A stretch of 64,000 bases of DNA from Fonsecaea monophora. Taxonomy: Eukaryota > Ascomycota > Eurotiomycetes > Chaetothyriales > Herpotrichiellaceae. How positions within the stretch are numbered: position 1 is the first letter of the stretch; every line of letters starts with the position of its first letter. Under the pieces are notes generated by a model that was not told the DNA's origin, searched no databases, and saw only the letters and a list, made by a program, of their open reading frames with translations. The stretch covers positions 1-64,000 of the forward strand of contig NW_019173949.1 of the NCBI RefSeq assembly GCF_001642475.1, given 5' to 3'. The position numbers and the translations under genes were made by a program. Shown in pieces: positions 33,159 through 44,128 of the stretch.

Positions 33159-34441
33159 ATGGACGGAGGCGGTGATCCAGAACGGCAGCAGGCCCTCGAA
33201 CAGTATAAAAACAAACTTCTAGAGTCTCGAGAATGGGAAGCCAAGTTGAAAGCGCTGAGAATGGATATCAAGGGACTCCAGAAGGAGTTTGAAACAACAG
33301 AGGAGAACATCAAAGCACTGCAAAGTGTCGGACAAATCATCGGCGAAGTCCTGAAGCAGCTTGACGAGGAGCGATGTACGTTTGCCGAAACCGCAGTGTC
33401 ATTGAAGATGTTAACATACTTTAGTCATTGTCAAGGCATCCTCAGGTCCCAGATATGTCGTCGGCTGCCGGTCCAAAGTCGATAAGTCGAAATTGAAACA
33501 AGGCACGCGAGTGGCACTCGACATGACCACCCTAACTATCATGAGAATGCTCCCCAGAGAAGTTGATCCCTTGGTCTACAACATGTCTTTGGAAGATCCA
33601 GGACAGGTCTCCTTCGCTGGTATTGGTGGTTTGAACGAACAGATCCGAGAACTGCGGGAGGTGATTGAGCTGCCGCTCAAGAATCCCGAGTTGTTCCTCC
33701 GAGTAGGTATCAAGCCTCCCAAAGGTGTTCTACTCTACGGGCCTCCCGGCACGGGAAAGACGCTGTTGGCGAGAGCAGTCGCAAGTAGTCTGGACACAAA
33801 CTTCTTGAAGGGTGAGCCCCAAGTCGTCACAGGGATTCAAAATCCATGCTGACTTTACGGTAGTTGTGTCATCCGCTATTGTCGACAAGTACATCGGCGA
33901 GTCGGCGAGGTTGATCCGCGAGATGTTTGGTTACGCGAAAGAACACGAGCCTTGTATCATCTTCATGGACGAAATCGATGCCATCGGTGGGAGACGCTTC
34001 AGCGAAGGAACATCTGCCGACCGAGAAATTCAGAGGACGTTGATGGAGCTTTTGAACCAGCTCGATGGTTTCGATTACCTGGGAAAGACCAAGATTATCA
34101 TGGCTACCAACAGACCGGACACCCTGGATCCCGCTTTGTTGCGAGCAGGGAGATTGGATCGGAAGATTGAGATTCCACTACCCAACGAGGTTGGGCGCTT
34201 AGAGATCTTGAAGATTCACGCTGCTGGCGTGGTGACGGAAGGAAATATCGACTTTGAAAGCGTGGTCAAGATGAGTGACGGTCTCAACGGCGCCGATTTG
34301 CGAAACGTCGTCACTGAAGCCGGGTTGTTCGCAATCAAGGATTACAGAGATGCTGTCAACCAGGACGACTTCAACAAAGCGGTGAGAAAAGTGGCTGAGT
34401 CGAAGAAACTCGAGGGCAAGTTGGAGTATCAGAAACTGTAA
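33159..34441 (+). CDS. rpt4: 26S proteasome regulatory ATPase Rpt4 (PSMC6)
   Basis: 393 residues in three exons: 33159-33375, 33425-33811 and 33864-34441. It is one of six AAA ATPases of the 19S base that unfold and thread substrates. The N-terminus (MDGGGDPERQQALEQYKNKL) forms the coiled coil, followed by the OB segment VGCRSKVDKSKLKQGTRVAL. The AAA domain has GPPGTGKTLLARAVAS (Walker A), CIIFMDEIDAIGGRR (Walker B), MATNRPDTLDPALLRAGRLD (sensor 1 and Arg finger) and GADLRNVVTEAGLFAI (sensor 2). Residues 'NLLN-QLDG-FD' and the final EYQKL fit the Rpt4 subgroup. The length is normal for fungal Rpt4. Confidence 0.97.
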
Positions 34442-34564
34442 AATACGACCCGTCGGTTGGATCTACTGTACTGTTATGGCGCATAGCGAGACGACCCTTG
34501 GGGTTGACTCAAGAGTGGCAGCGCGCAATGATAGATGGCTGCGATGTCCGAGGGCGATTCCACG

Positions 34565-34957
34565 CTATGCCTGCATGAATCCCATGGCGACCCGCCACCA
34601 TCTCTGGAGTCCTCTCGCCTCCATACATGTGGCCATTTCTTTGACCGTGGCGACTTCTTCCAGACTTCCCAGTCTTTCGTCGTCCTGTCGAGGGCCATCG
34701 CGTTGAAGCTCGGATGACATAGCATGAACTGGCGCAGCCAGGTGGTAGTCTTTGTATCTCAGGTCACGGACCGTGTCGACCCATTTCTGGACGTTGGATC
34801 GATCGTAGCCTTGGACATACATGACACCAGGGGTTCCCCCTGATCGAAGCAGAGCGTAGCATTGAAATTGTTTGGCGGCTGCTTTGAGCCTGGCGACCTT
34901 CTTCCTAGACGTGATATGGTGGGTTCGGATCAGGGCATGGTATGCTACACCTGGCAT
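34565..34957 (-). CDS. Small DUF1115-like protein (Prp3 C-terminal-type domain)
   Basis: 130 residues, single exon, start ATG 34957. The segment HHITSRKKVARLKAAAKQFQ, then LRSGGTPGVMYVQGYDRSNV and VRDLRYKDYHLA, resembles the C-terminal domain of U4/U6 protein Prp3 and RWDD2 (DUF1115). In those proteins a PG-containing loop precedes a V-x-G strand, as here (GTPGVMYVQG). The usual N-terminal RWD domain of RWDD2 is absent, so this is a domain-only protein. It converges with rpt4, with only about 120 bp between the stop codons. Its role is unknown; a function in RNA or protein binding is inference. The identification is from memory of the family pattern. Confidence 0.65.
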   Translation of the reverse strand: MPGVAYHALIRTHHITSRKKVARLKAAAKQFQCYALLRSGGTPGVMYVQGYDRSNVQKWVDTVRDLRYKDYHLAAPVHAMSSELQRDGPRQDDERLGSLEEVATVKEMATCMEARGLQRWWRVAMGFMQA

Positions 34958-36077
34958 GCTTCAGCCACGTGTGGCCAGGGGAGATGGACAAGGAGTACCT
35001 CGTACAATAATATCTCCCGATACGAGATGGCGAGGTTTGTGATTCTAGAAGCGAAGCCGAGCAAAGCTTGGATGTTGAAAAATGGCAGTAATGGGCGCTG
35101 CCGGCAGAATGTCGGCTTATATCCGTCTATGCACTGTGGCACCTACAATCGACGTCTCACATCTTCATCTCCTCCTCGACATCAACGACCAAAATCGCAA
35201 GTTGAACCCTCGAGACATGGCCCCAAAATAGAGACCCCAAGCAACAGCCTCCGCTCCTCCCCTCCCGACTCTGCAGTGAGCAAAGACTCACCCTTGTAAC
35301 CACGTGAAAGAGGCGGACTTCTGCGCACTCTGTCCACCCTCAGGCACCCTTGGGCAACCCGTTGAGCCGTGTCCTTTTGGCGCCGAGGCTTTCCCCCGCA
35401 TTAAGGATCTTGCACTTGTGAAGCTCGATTGATCAAACTAAGATGGCGGCATTCGGCACAGACCACAATGAGCCTGTTTGGGGACGGGGGAGCAGATGAG
35501 AACAAACGCATTCCATGCCGAGTCGCAGTCTGAACATGTCCTGTTGCCAGCATCACCTCCTCCATGTTCAACTTTCGCTCACCTGTCCTGAACGTCGACG
35601 AGGGGAAAAGAGTGGTCAACTTTCTCCATCGACAGCGATGATTAGTTGCCGGCAATATGATGCCATAATTGCCGTCGGTGTCTCAACCAGCAGAAACGGA
35701 TGCTAGCCTCGGTACATGCAATGCACTTCTCGATGCCAATGGACGATGGATGCCCATGGGGCTGTCGAAAGCCACGCCATTTGCGGATTTGACCATCCAT
35801 GGATCTTTTCTACACACTAGCACCACCTCTTACAAATGCTCTATGCCTGCTGCCGGCTAAGCGGTTCCTTTGCCTTTATCCCAGTTGTTCTGCAATTTCG
35901 TCTTCTACTTTCCTCCTGCTTCTGTTGTGCGCCCTAAGAAGCCTGAGCATCGTGGTGTGGTATTCAAAGCCTGTCGTTATGGACCGCTGTTTTCAGTGAA
36001 TCCCATTCTACTTGTATACAGACTTGTGGCGGTTCGACAGAGCTAAAGTTCGGACCAAGTCCCCATCTCTTGTCGTC
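34958..36077. other. Intergenic region before the MFS transporter
   Basis: 1.1 kb holding the promoters of the small DUF1115-like gene (minus) and the transporter (plus). A CACGTGA element is at 35301-35307. Short open frames show no recognisable protein. Confidence 0.5.
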
Positions 36078-37644
36078 ATGTCAAACTCCCAACATGATAC
36101 TTCGAAGACAATCAACGAGGCCATACCAATCGATGCTCCTCGCAGCAAAGAAGTTGCGATTGAGGCGACAGCCGTTGTTTCTTTGCCACCAGTAACCCTC
36201 CAAGATGGCGGACTTCGGGCATGGCTGCAAGTCATTGGATGTTTCCTTGTCTTCTTCAATGTCTGGTAAAGGGAATTGTTCCTTGTTGGGAGACAGATTG
36301 CTGAAATATGACCGTGGACTTAGGGGCTTCACCTTTGCATTCGGTCTCTTCCAAAATTATTACGAGACGTCCTTTTTGAAAACCAGCTCTGCGTCCGACA
36401 TCTCTTGGATCGGAACGGTTGCATCCTACCTCTTGATCGTCATTGGCATCATCTCTGGACCATTGTTTGACCTCGGTCACTACCGCAGTATGCTTTTTGG
36501 AGGTGCTGCAATGTCGTGCTTGGGGATATTCATGTTGAGCTTGTCAAGCCAGTACTATCAGATCATATTGACCCAAGGTATCTGCACTGGTCTGGGCTGT
36601 GGTGTTCTCTTCATCCCCGGCATGGCACTTGTTAGCCGCTCATTCAAAACCCGGAGGGCAATTGCACTTGGTGTTGTGAGTTGTGGCGCTCCATTTGGTA
36701 TGTGAAAGATTTGGTTGAATTCAACTGCAACTCTTACTGACTGGCGAAACAGGGGGCATCATTTACACTATCGTTTTTCAGCAGCTGATCGACTCCTTGG
36801 GTTTCGCTTGGACCGTCAGAGTCATAGGCTTTATCATGCTCGCGTCTTATCTTCTCGCCTTCCCACTCTTGCTTTGGGGCGCCACAAATTTCGGTGACAT
36901 TAGTTCTGGCACCACGCGGAAACTCTTCGATAGAGCAGCTTTCAAAGATATCGGGTTCTGGTTTTATACCTGGGCAAACTTCTTTGTCAGTTATCCCTAG
37001 GCTAGAAAAGCTGTCTCCGTCGATCAAGGCTGACTGTCACAGTTGTTTACCGGCTATCTCGTCCCTTTTTTCTATATACCCAGCTATGCACAGTTTGTTC
37101 TGGGCACATCACGAGCCCTCGCGCTGTATTCTGTTGTAATTGCGCAAGGATCTTCGGTGGTGGGACGAATGATAGCATCGACTGCTGCGCTGCACATCGG
37201 CGTGATGATTCCTTGGTTGATATGCGGCTTCGTCTCCGCCATTCTTTGCCTCGCCTGGATAGGCATTCACAGCATAGGGGCGTTCTGCGCCTTCACCGCT
37301 CTCTACGGTAAGCTGTCCCAAGCCTTTGTTGCTATCACACTCGTGATATTGACTGGCATTCAGGCTTTTTCAGTGGCGCGCTCATTCCACTCCCACCTAG
37401 TATATTCCCTGTTGTCTGCCCTGATCCAAAGGTTTTGGGAGCCCGACTCGGTATGGCTCAAGCAATCGGCGCCACTGCCTCCCTCATCGGCAGCCCGATC
37501 GCCGGAGCGCTGGTTGGTGATGATGGACGCCATTATGTGGGACTACAACTCTTCAGCGGGCTTGTGATGATGGTCGGAACTTTGTTTCAGCTATGCCTTT
37601 GGTTCACCTTGGTCAAGAAGAGAGACTGCAAGCTCCTAATTTGA
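36078..37644 (+). CDS. MFS transporter, monocarboxylate-transporter-like
   Basis: 446 residues in five exons: 36078-36265, 36324-36697, 36753-36985, 37043-37307 and 37364-37644; every join keeps frame. The start is ATG 36078 (MSNSQHDTSKTINE). A cytosolic N-terminus of about 45 residues precedes PVTLQDGGLRAWLQVIGCFL, whose DGG-x-RAW core is the hallmark of the fungal monocarboxylate-transporter-type MFS subfamily. About twelve hydrophobic spans follow, including FGLFQNYYETSFL, GLGCGVLFIPGMALVSRSFK (with the R-R-A motif after it) and a final GLVMMVGTLFQLCLWF. It is a plasma-membrane or organelle carrier for small organic acids by family analogy; the substrate cannot be deduced. No neighbouring catabolic genes are seen. 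Confidence 0.92.
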
Positions 37645-38010
37645 TCCCACACGCCAGAAACAGACGGATAAGGGTTCAATATATGGACAGTCGCTGTGCG
37701 AGTCCAACGGTTGCTATCCGCCTCAACGTTCTTCGCGAAGCTTTATACCAGGGTGTCCAGTCACACGGCTTATCTTAAGATCGCGCGAACTTATTCGGAC
37801 GCACGACATAAAGGCAATAGAGAGATCAACACTCGTGACCTCCAGCTGACATCCCATAAATAGCACCTCCGTCTTTCGGCCCCTGCACTCCACATGATCT
37901 TCCCCGGAGATCATGACCCCAATACGCCTCACAAAAGGCATGTATTCCCGCACAGCAAAGAAAGACAGGGATCTTCTTCCTTGTCAATCTTCGACAAACA
38001 GTCAACCACG
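37645..38010. other. Spacer between the MFS gene and the orphan protein gene
   Basis: 366 bp. An in-frame upstream ATG at 37894 would lengthen the orphan protein by 39 residues, but it has a weak start context. No other feature seen. Confidence 0.5.
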
Positions 38011-38820
38011 ATGCCTCTTGGGCTGGATGACGATGAACTCGAAGCCTTCATCGGCATATACAAATTGAGACCAAATTCAGAGACCAAGGACACACGTCCC
38101 CCACAACGGCAAAGACCCGGCAGAGATTCTTGCCTCTCATTGGCGACAGGGGCGTCGACTCGACATGATCTGTCGTGTGGTCGAGGAAGGGAGCAGGAAG
38201 AGAAAGAGTTACAGCATCTCAGTCCAGTCGAAGAAGAAAGATCCGACAGTCTCTTTAGTTCGCCTGTAACGGCCTCGCCCCGGACGAAAGCAACTATCCA
38301 CAGTCCAAGGGAGGGCAAAGGCGACACCAAGCGCTACAGTTTTCTACACTGTTATGACGAAGCGCAACAGGAGCCTCGAAAACTGACCCACAGCGCTTCT
38401 CTCCCTCCTATCTCATCTCTCCAATGCCAGCCAACACCTGCAAGGAGTACTTTCTGGGGGCAGTTCAGTTGGGCGGGCGAATTCGAGAAGGAGCTGCGAG
38501 ATATCGAAGTCCAACTCAACCGCAAGACCAAGGCGAGATCGGCTGCTAAGAAGTCTTCCCATGTTCGGAGTCAGTCGGCCACGTCATCAACGAGCTCATC
38601 GCAGTCTCAAATTCAGAAAGGGACCTTGACTTTTTGGAAAGTGAAGAAGGACGCGCATTTGCAAGGGACGACTTCGTCATCCACCAATACGGATGATGGC
38701 GTCGATGCTGCAGAACAATCTGCCCTCAGTGCCGCTGTTCCACCGAGACATACAAACACAGAAAAACGATCGTCGACTCGCTTCGATTGGTTAGTGAAGC
38801 ATTCTGCAGGGTTGTGGTAG
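38011..38820 (+). CDS. Orphan protein, disordered, unknown function
   Basis: 269 residues, single exon. I chose ATG 38011 (MPLGLDDDELEAFIGIYKLR) because its context (A at -3) is better than that of the in-frame ATG at 37894. I do not recognise the protein. The N-terminus is acidic and could form a short helix. Most of the rest is hydrophilic and rich in Ser, Arg, Gln and Lys. The one ordered-looking part is STFWGQFSWAGEFEKELRDI followed by a lysine/arginine-rich stretch, which could be an amphipathic helix. No signal peptide or membrane span is found in this frame. A hydrophobic stretch occurs in a different frame directly after the stop (see findings). Codon use looks like that of real genes nearby. 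Confidence 0.65.
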   Translation: MPLGLDDDELEAFIGIYKLRPNSETKDTRPPQRQRPGRDSCLSLATGASTRHDLSCGRGREQEEKELQHLSPVEEERSDSLFSSPVTASPRTKATIHSPREGKGDTKRYSFLHCYDEAQQEPRKLTHSASLPPISSLQCQPTPARSTFWGQFSWAGEFEKELRDIEVQLNRKTKARSAAKKSSHVRSQSATSSTSSSQSQIQKGTLTFWKVKKDAHLQGTTSSSTNTDDGVDAAEQSALSAAVPPRHTNTEKRSSTRFDWLVKHSAGLW

Positions 38821-39491
38821 TGACACTATCGGCACAGCTAGTGGCGGCGGTGGTGCTAGTCCACATGATCAAGGACCTCGAGTTCGGGAGGGCGTTTCGA
38901 GGATATGAATATTTCGAAAATCCTGCCGAAATCCCTCGAGTGCTAAGGGCAACGGCAAGTGCAGCGTTAGCATTTTATGATGTGGTTCGAACTTTGAAGT
39001 GGTCGACGTTGGTTGTACTGAGAAATGAGAGAGGAAGAAGCCGTACCACACGAAGGTTACCACCTCGTAAGAACACAAGCATACATTGAGTTACTTGGGT
39101 GGGTTTCGGTCAGAATTGAATATCGAGATTCGAGTCTCGACCTGTATGGAAGAGCTATTTTTACAGGACCACAGGACCGCCGAGGGGGTATTCCACCGTC
39201 AAAGTACCTGGCGTGTGACGAGGGAGGTCTGATATACACAATATAAAGTTATCAGGGATCTGGGCGCGGCGACAGAATATTCGTGGAGTATACCGGCCAA
39301 TATGTCCTTCGCCCTGGTGCACCATTTTGCTGCAATTGCACGTATGGCCGTGAATCCTTGATTCCAGTGAGGCGGGCTTTTGTTCGATGGCTGAGAAGAA
39401 CGTCCACTCTGCTCCAGATAGATGTGCTGGTTCTGCTGAAAACCAAACACATACGACGAGCAGAGAGAGAAGCCCCCAACAATGACAGCGT
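38821..39491. other. Intergenic region between the orphan gene and mL59
   Basis: 671 bp between a plus-strand gene and the end of a minus-strand gene. The first 270 bp contain an open frame (38787-39089) with a hydrophobic segment. No supported gene. Confidence 0.45.
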
Positions 39492-40190
39492 CTACTTTGG
39501 ATACTTCTTCCAACCTCGTCCGTGGCCCTTTTGTTTCCACTCTCTGATCAAGTCGGGCATGCCTTCCATTGCCTTGCGCCTCTTCTCCAACGTCGCCCCC
39601 ATGTGTCTCTCCCACTTGTGACCCTTGACCTTTTGTCCCTCGCCGGTGCCCCTAATCCTCAATCCCCTCTCGAGCAACCGCGACTCCTTGAACGCTGAGG
39701 ATTTCCGCCCAGGCGGAAGGAGCTCTTCTATGCCGAATTGCTGTGCGATTTTTACCAGATCTGCCTGCCGCCGCAGCCCGATCTTGGGGCCGGCCCATCG
39801 GCCAGTCACGAAGTTTTTGCGTGGCAGGAAGGGGTTCGGCGGGAATTTCTGCAGCGCACTGGATGTCGGTATCGAAGTCGGCGTGGGAGGAATTCCTTCC
39901 TTGGTGGTCTCCACTCTTAAAGACTCCGTCGTTGACGACTCTGTCTGTGAAGAGGATGCTGGTGCAGATACTGAGATGGGCTGGGCGAGGATGCTCGCGA
40001 CGAGGCGCGAGGGTGGTGAAGAAGCAGAGACTTGGTTCTGTATTTCCGCAGCTCGGGCGACGGCTGCCTCCTTCGCTTCTCTCCGCGTCAACGGTATCGT
40101 GATACCTGTGAATTTGGCCGAGTACAACTGGGGAGGATAACGGGCGAAGAAGTTCTTCAGCCGGAGTGGCAGAGCACTGAGCTCCGCCAT
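39492..40190 (-). CDS. mrpl25: Mitochondrial large ribosomal subunit protein mL59 (yeast MrpL25)
   Basis: 232 residues, single exon, start ATG 40190 (MAELSALPLRLKNFFARYPP). The segments NPFLPRKNFVTGRWAGPKIG, LRRQADLVKIAQQFGIEELL and GLRIRGTGEGQKVKGHKWER, and the end EWKQKGHGRGWKKYPK, fit fungal MrpL25/mL59, a fungus-type protein of the mitochondrial 54S ribosomal subunit. A low-complexity Ser/Thr/Pro insert of about 60 residues (near 39870-40030) separates the N-terminal YPPQLYSAKFTG element from the core domain. No obvious cleavable presequence is seen, which is not unusual for this protein. It shares a divergent promoter with prp39. Confidence 0.92.
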   Translation of the reverse strand: MAELSALPLRLKNFFARYPPQLYSAKFTGITIPLTRREAKEAAVARAAEIQNQVSASSPPSRLVASILAQPISVSAPASSSQTESSTTESLRVETTKEGIPPTPTSIPTSSALQKFPPNPFLPRKNFVTGRWAGPKIGLRRQADLVKIAQQFGIEELLPPGRKSSAFKESRLLERGLRIRGTGEGQKVKGHKWERHMGATLEKRRKAMEGMPDLIREWKQKGHGRGWKKYPK

Positions 40191-40661
40191 GGCAGCGATG
40201 CCGGGAGATCAGTGACAGGTCGAGTGGTAATCAATTGGACGGATCGTGATGAGGTGCCTTTGTCCGTCGTCTCTGCGAGAAGGCTGTGGTGTCGTCCTAT
40301 ATGGTCTGCCGAATCTTATCTAGGTGATCCAAGGAGCATCACCATGCTCGGGTGTGAGGGATTGAGCATTCACCTCTTGTAGAAAAAGTTGTCAGAGCGC
40401 GGATTTCAGGACAAAATGCGGCGCAGGCTTGGCAGACGGGAAGTTCATCTGCTGCTTCAGCCTCTTGCCCTTTTTTTCCCTCTCCACATGTTTCTTCTGT
40501 CCCCAACGTCCTCAGTATCCCTACGAGTATTATATGCTGCGGAATACTGTCTTCTGTATCCCTGCCACTCAAAGAATATTCCTGAAAATACTCGACGCAC
40601 TTTCGTCGTCGCCTGCGCTGTCCGGACTGTCTCTCTTGGGCCGTAACTCAGCCTAGTCCCG
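40191..40661. promoter_or_regulatory. Divergent promoter of mrpl25 and prp39
   Basis: 471-bp spacer between two divergent start codons. No specific element is recognised. Confidence 0.45.
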
Positions 40662-42907
40662 ATGGACGCCTACGGTGGAAACGATGAGGAGAGCGCCGAG
40701 TTGCGGAAGCTCTTGGCCGAGGTGGTAGGTTGATATCTAGGCGATGGCCATGTGCTCCTGGGCTGACGTCTGGCGCACGCAGAACGATGACTCGGACAAC
40801 TTTGAGATCTGGGAGAAGCTCGTCCGCGCCGCCGAGGCCCTCGAGGGCGGAATCAATAGGAACTCGAGTTCGCAGGCGATCACGGCCGTCCGGAGCGTCT
40901 ACGACCGCTTCCTCTTGAAGTTTCCTCTTTTCTTTGGCTATTGGAAGAAATACGCCGACCTGGAGTTCTCAATTGCCGGAACCGAAGCCGCCGACATGGT
41001 GAGGGAGTTTGTTGCCAACAGAAGAGAGACTTGCATGCTAAAAGGATGGACAGGTTTACGAACGTGGGATCGCCAGCGTCACCAATTCGGTGGATCTGTG
41101 GACAAACTACTGTTCATTCAAGACCGAGACAAGCCACGATTCCGATGGTATTCGAGAGTAAGTATGAAGCATGTGTTCCCTCTTGTCGAGAACCTAAACA
41201 TAGCATGACACAACCTCGTTTGGCAGAAGGAGCTGGCGATGAAATCGATGATGATGGCCACCGCAGCTTTGGTGAGCTCATCGTCGCTGTCCCTCCCCTT
41301 CCGAGCTTGCTTCTCACTCATCACCAGTCAGGTGCTTTGATTTGATTTGCCCGAGAATTGGGCCTTTGCCCGCCCACCCTTTCTGCAGGACTATCTCAAC
41401 CTTTGTTGCAAAAGAAATTGAAGGACTATTATCACGCGTACATTCCCCATCCTCCCATGTCTGCTTTCTCCCTCCCATTCTCCCAAGTCCCTCGCAAAGG
41501 TAGTGCACAATAATACTAACCAGCGGATGATCAGGCTCTTTGAGAGAGGAGCGGTTTGTGTCGGCCTCGACTTCCTCGCCCATCCCTTCTGGGATAAATA
41601 TATTGAATTCGAAGAACGCATGGAAGGATTCGACCGAATCTTCGCCATCCTCGGCCGAATCATACACATACCGATGCATCAATACGCGAGATACTTTGAG
41701 AAGTACCGGCAGATGGCACAGTCGCGCCCGCTTTCAGCCATCGCTCCTCCCGGCACTCTCACGCAGCTGCAGATGGATATCGAGAACGAAGGTGCCGGCT
41801 ACAAAGCCGGCCGAAGCCAGCCAGAGGTAGAGCGAGAGTTACGGACCCGGATTGATAACTATCACCTCGACATCTTCCGACGGACACAGAACGAGACTAC
41901 GAAACGATGGACGTATGAATCGGAAATCAAGCGACCATATTTCCACGTGACGGATCTCGACGAAGCTCAACTGACTAATTGGCGCAAATATCTCGACTTT
42001 GAAGAATCAGAAGGTGATTACACCCGCACCCAGTTCCTCTATGAGCGCTGCTTGGTCACTTGTGCGCAGCACGACGAGTTCTGGTTAAGATACGCCCGGT
42101 GGATGTTGGCCCAGCCGGGCAAGGAAGAGGAAGTTCGAAACATCTATCAAAGAGCGTCTTGCTTCTATGTTCCGATTGCTTTGCCGACAACCAGACTTCA
42201 GTACGCCTATTTCGAAGAAATGTCCGGTCGCGTCGATGTGGCAAAGGACATACACGATGCGATCCTCTTTCAGTTACCAGGCCATGTCGAGACAATTGTC
42301 TCTCTGGCGAACATAAATCGTCGTCATTCAGGTCTGGCGGCCGCTGTTGCCGTGTACCAAAGTCACCTGGAGTCTCCGAGCGTCGAATCTGCAGCAAAAG
42401 CTGCCCTGGTGGCTGAATGGGCGAAACTCCTCTGGAAAGTTAAGGGCTCAACGGAAGAGGCTCGCCAGGTTTTCCAGACGAACCAACACTTGTACCTCGA
42501 CAGCCCAGCTTTCTGGTCCAGCTACCTGCGTTTCGAAATTGAACAACCCACAAGTAGCGAGACAGAGCAACAGCATTACGAGCAGATTCGGCGGGTCGTG
42601 GACGAGATCCTCACCAAGAGCGCCCTACCAGAAGCCATCGTTCAAGAGCTCATCACGGCTTACATGAGGTATCTGCTTGAGCGGGGCACCAAAGATGCGG
42701 CCAAGGAATATATGAACCTCGATCGCGAGATCAATGGGCCAATGTCGGTCCAGAAGATGCCCAAGGCCAACCTGGAGACGGGCAAGACACTCGTTGGAGC
42801 TGTCAACGGACAGGTATGTTTTGCCTTTTTTACCGCATTTAATCCCAGACAACTCCGACATTCTTACTGACATCGCTCGACAGCCTCTCCCCATCCGATA
42901 CCCCTGA
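40662..42907 (+). CDS. prp39: U1 snRNP-associated splicing factor Prp39
   Basis: 561 residues in five exons: 40662-40724, 40783-40998, 41054-41157, 41535-42813 and 42884-42907. HAT repeats run through the protein: FEIWEKLVRAAEAL, FGYWKKYADLEF, LWTNYCSF, FWDKYIEFEERM, NWRKYLDFEESEGD, FWLRYARWML and FWSSYLRFEIEQ. Prp39 joins the U1 snRNP in yeast and supports recognition of 5' splice sites. The last exon codes for just PLPIRYP. The intron between exons 3 and 4 (41158-41534, 377 nt) is several times longer than the others in this gene. It holds a perfect TACTAAC near its end and a well-formed cassette-exon candidate. The joins restore the conserved RELFERG sequence without the cassette. Nuclear. 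Confidence 0.95.
41227..41271 (+). other. Candidate poison cassette exon in prp39 intron 3
   Basis: A 45-nt stretch is bounded by TTTGGCAG at its left and GTGAGC at its right, both good splice sites. Exon 3 ends in phase 2, so inclusion would read GAA AGG AGC TGG CGA TGA: a stop after five codons. Whether it is ever included is unknown. Confidence 0.35.
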
Positions 42908-43849
42908 TCATGTTATGCGATGGACGGACGAAATCTGTCCCACCACACGCTGTGACAGTTTGACTACGAAGAAACGCCTCACTGACTCTCCCCATCATGT
43001 GGTTGTCCCTGGAAAGGCGGAGTTAAAAACAAAATAATCGGGTGGGGGAAAGTGCATAAACAACATTTCGTTATGTGGAGGATTTGCTGTGTTTTGGGAC
43101 CTGGTCGGCTGAAATGATAACAACCGCTGCTCCCTTTGATCGGATCGTGAGCAGAGCAGAGAAAGGTTCGAAGTCCTTGTACACAAGATTCAAAGATTCA
43201 AATGTCGATAATTGCACTGAACTGAATGGAATGAATGCACCCTATCATCATCCTCCTCCTCTTTCCCCCCTTTGGACTTGAATTTCTGTCTCCTATTATT
43301 GTTACCTATGCGGTGGTCAGGGTTGACACTCTTTACACTCTCACAGACTCGGAGCGAGGCCGCTGCTCCTCACTTCCTGTGGAAAAAGGTTGTGTTTACA
43401 TATCTCTGGGTGGCTAAGTCGGTCTTATACAGCAGGAGAGGCGGTCTCCTTTCACAGAGTCGTGTCACGATCAGGACACGGGTGAGTACAGTGTATCTTA
43501 TTTTAGTGTCAACCTGATCTCAAGGACGAGCCATTTGATTTCTTTCTCCCACACAAAAACTCAACTCAAGTTTCATGTCGACCAAACTCTTGCAAACCTT
43601 ACAGAAGTGCACCGACCACATGTCAATTCCAGACTTCCGCCATCATCCTTTGCTCTGAGGGTCACCACTCTCACACTTAGACACTTCTATAAGAAACTAA
43701 TCGGCGAAGGAAGGTTCTGATGAGTTGTGGCACGGCCTCTGGTTGCCTGACCACTCATTGAGTGTCTGAGGGAAGTGACTCATCTGCTAGGCAGTCGGGT
43801 ATAAAATGTCAGCACAAATCCCCGAAATGTTTCAAAGAAAGACATCACC

Positions 43850-43900
43850 GGCCGGTGGGATTTGGACCGAAACAATATACCTCTGAAGGATGATGGACTG
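43850..43900. repeat. Diverged 51-bp repeat, copy A
   Basis: Related to copy B at 44078-44128: same length, with ends strongly alike (GGYYGGTGGGATTTG at the left, AAGRATGATGRACT at the right) and an unlike middle. Most differences at the ends are G/A or C/T transitions. Read on the minus strand, it ends like a tRNA T-arm half (GTCCAAATCCCACC), but no full cloverleaf forms. Confidence 0.45.
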
Positions 43901-44077
43901 ACACGGGACACAATTGCTTGTTGACCCGTGTCTTTGACTTCAGCCACAGGTATAACACATATTTTCCTTTGCTCTGGGGAAAATCCTGAAAGAAAGAAAA
44001 AAAAAAGCTTTCAGCCTCCGATATCACAGTTGTCTTCTTCCTTGCCCAAGGCTCCGAGCGCTCTGAATATCTTCCTT

Positions 44078-44128
44078 GGCTGGTGGGATTTGAACTCTCC
44101 GGTCTGTGATTCGAAGAATGATGAACTC
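44078..44128. repeat. Diverged 51-bp repeat, copy B
   Basis: Partner of copy A, 228 bp to the right and in the same orientation. On the minus strand it contains GTTCAAATCCCACC, the usual 3' side of a tRNA T arm, yet the 5' side of the stem (GGAGA) does not pair, so it is not a functional tRNA. Confidence 0.45.

Noticed and set aside
41240..41260. C-box-like ATGATGA in the PRP39 intron as a C/D snoRNA
   Set aside because: No D box (CTGA) at a suitable distance and no flanking stem was found.
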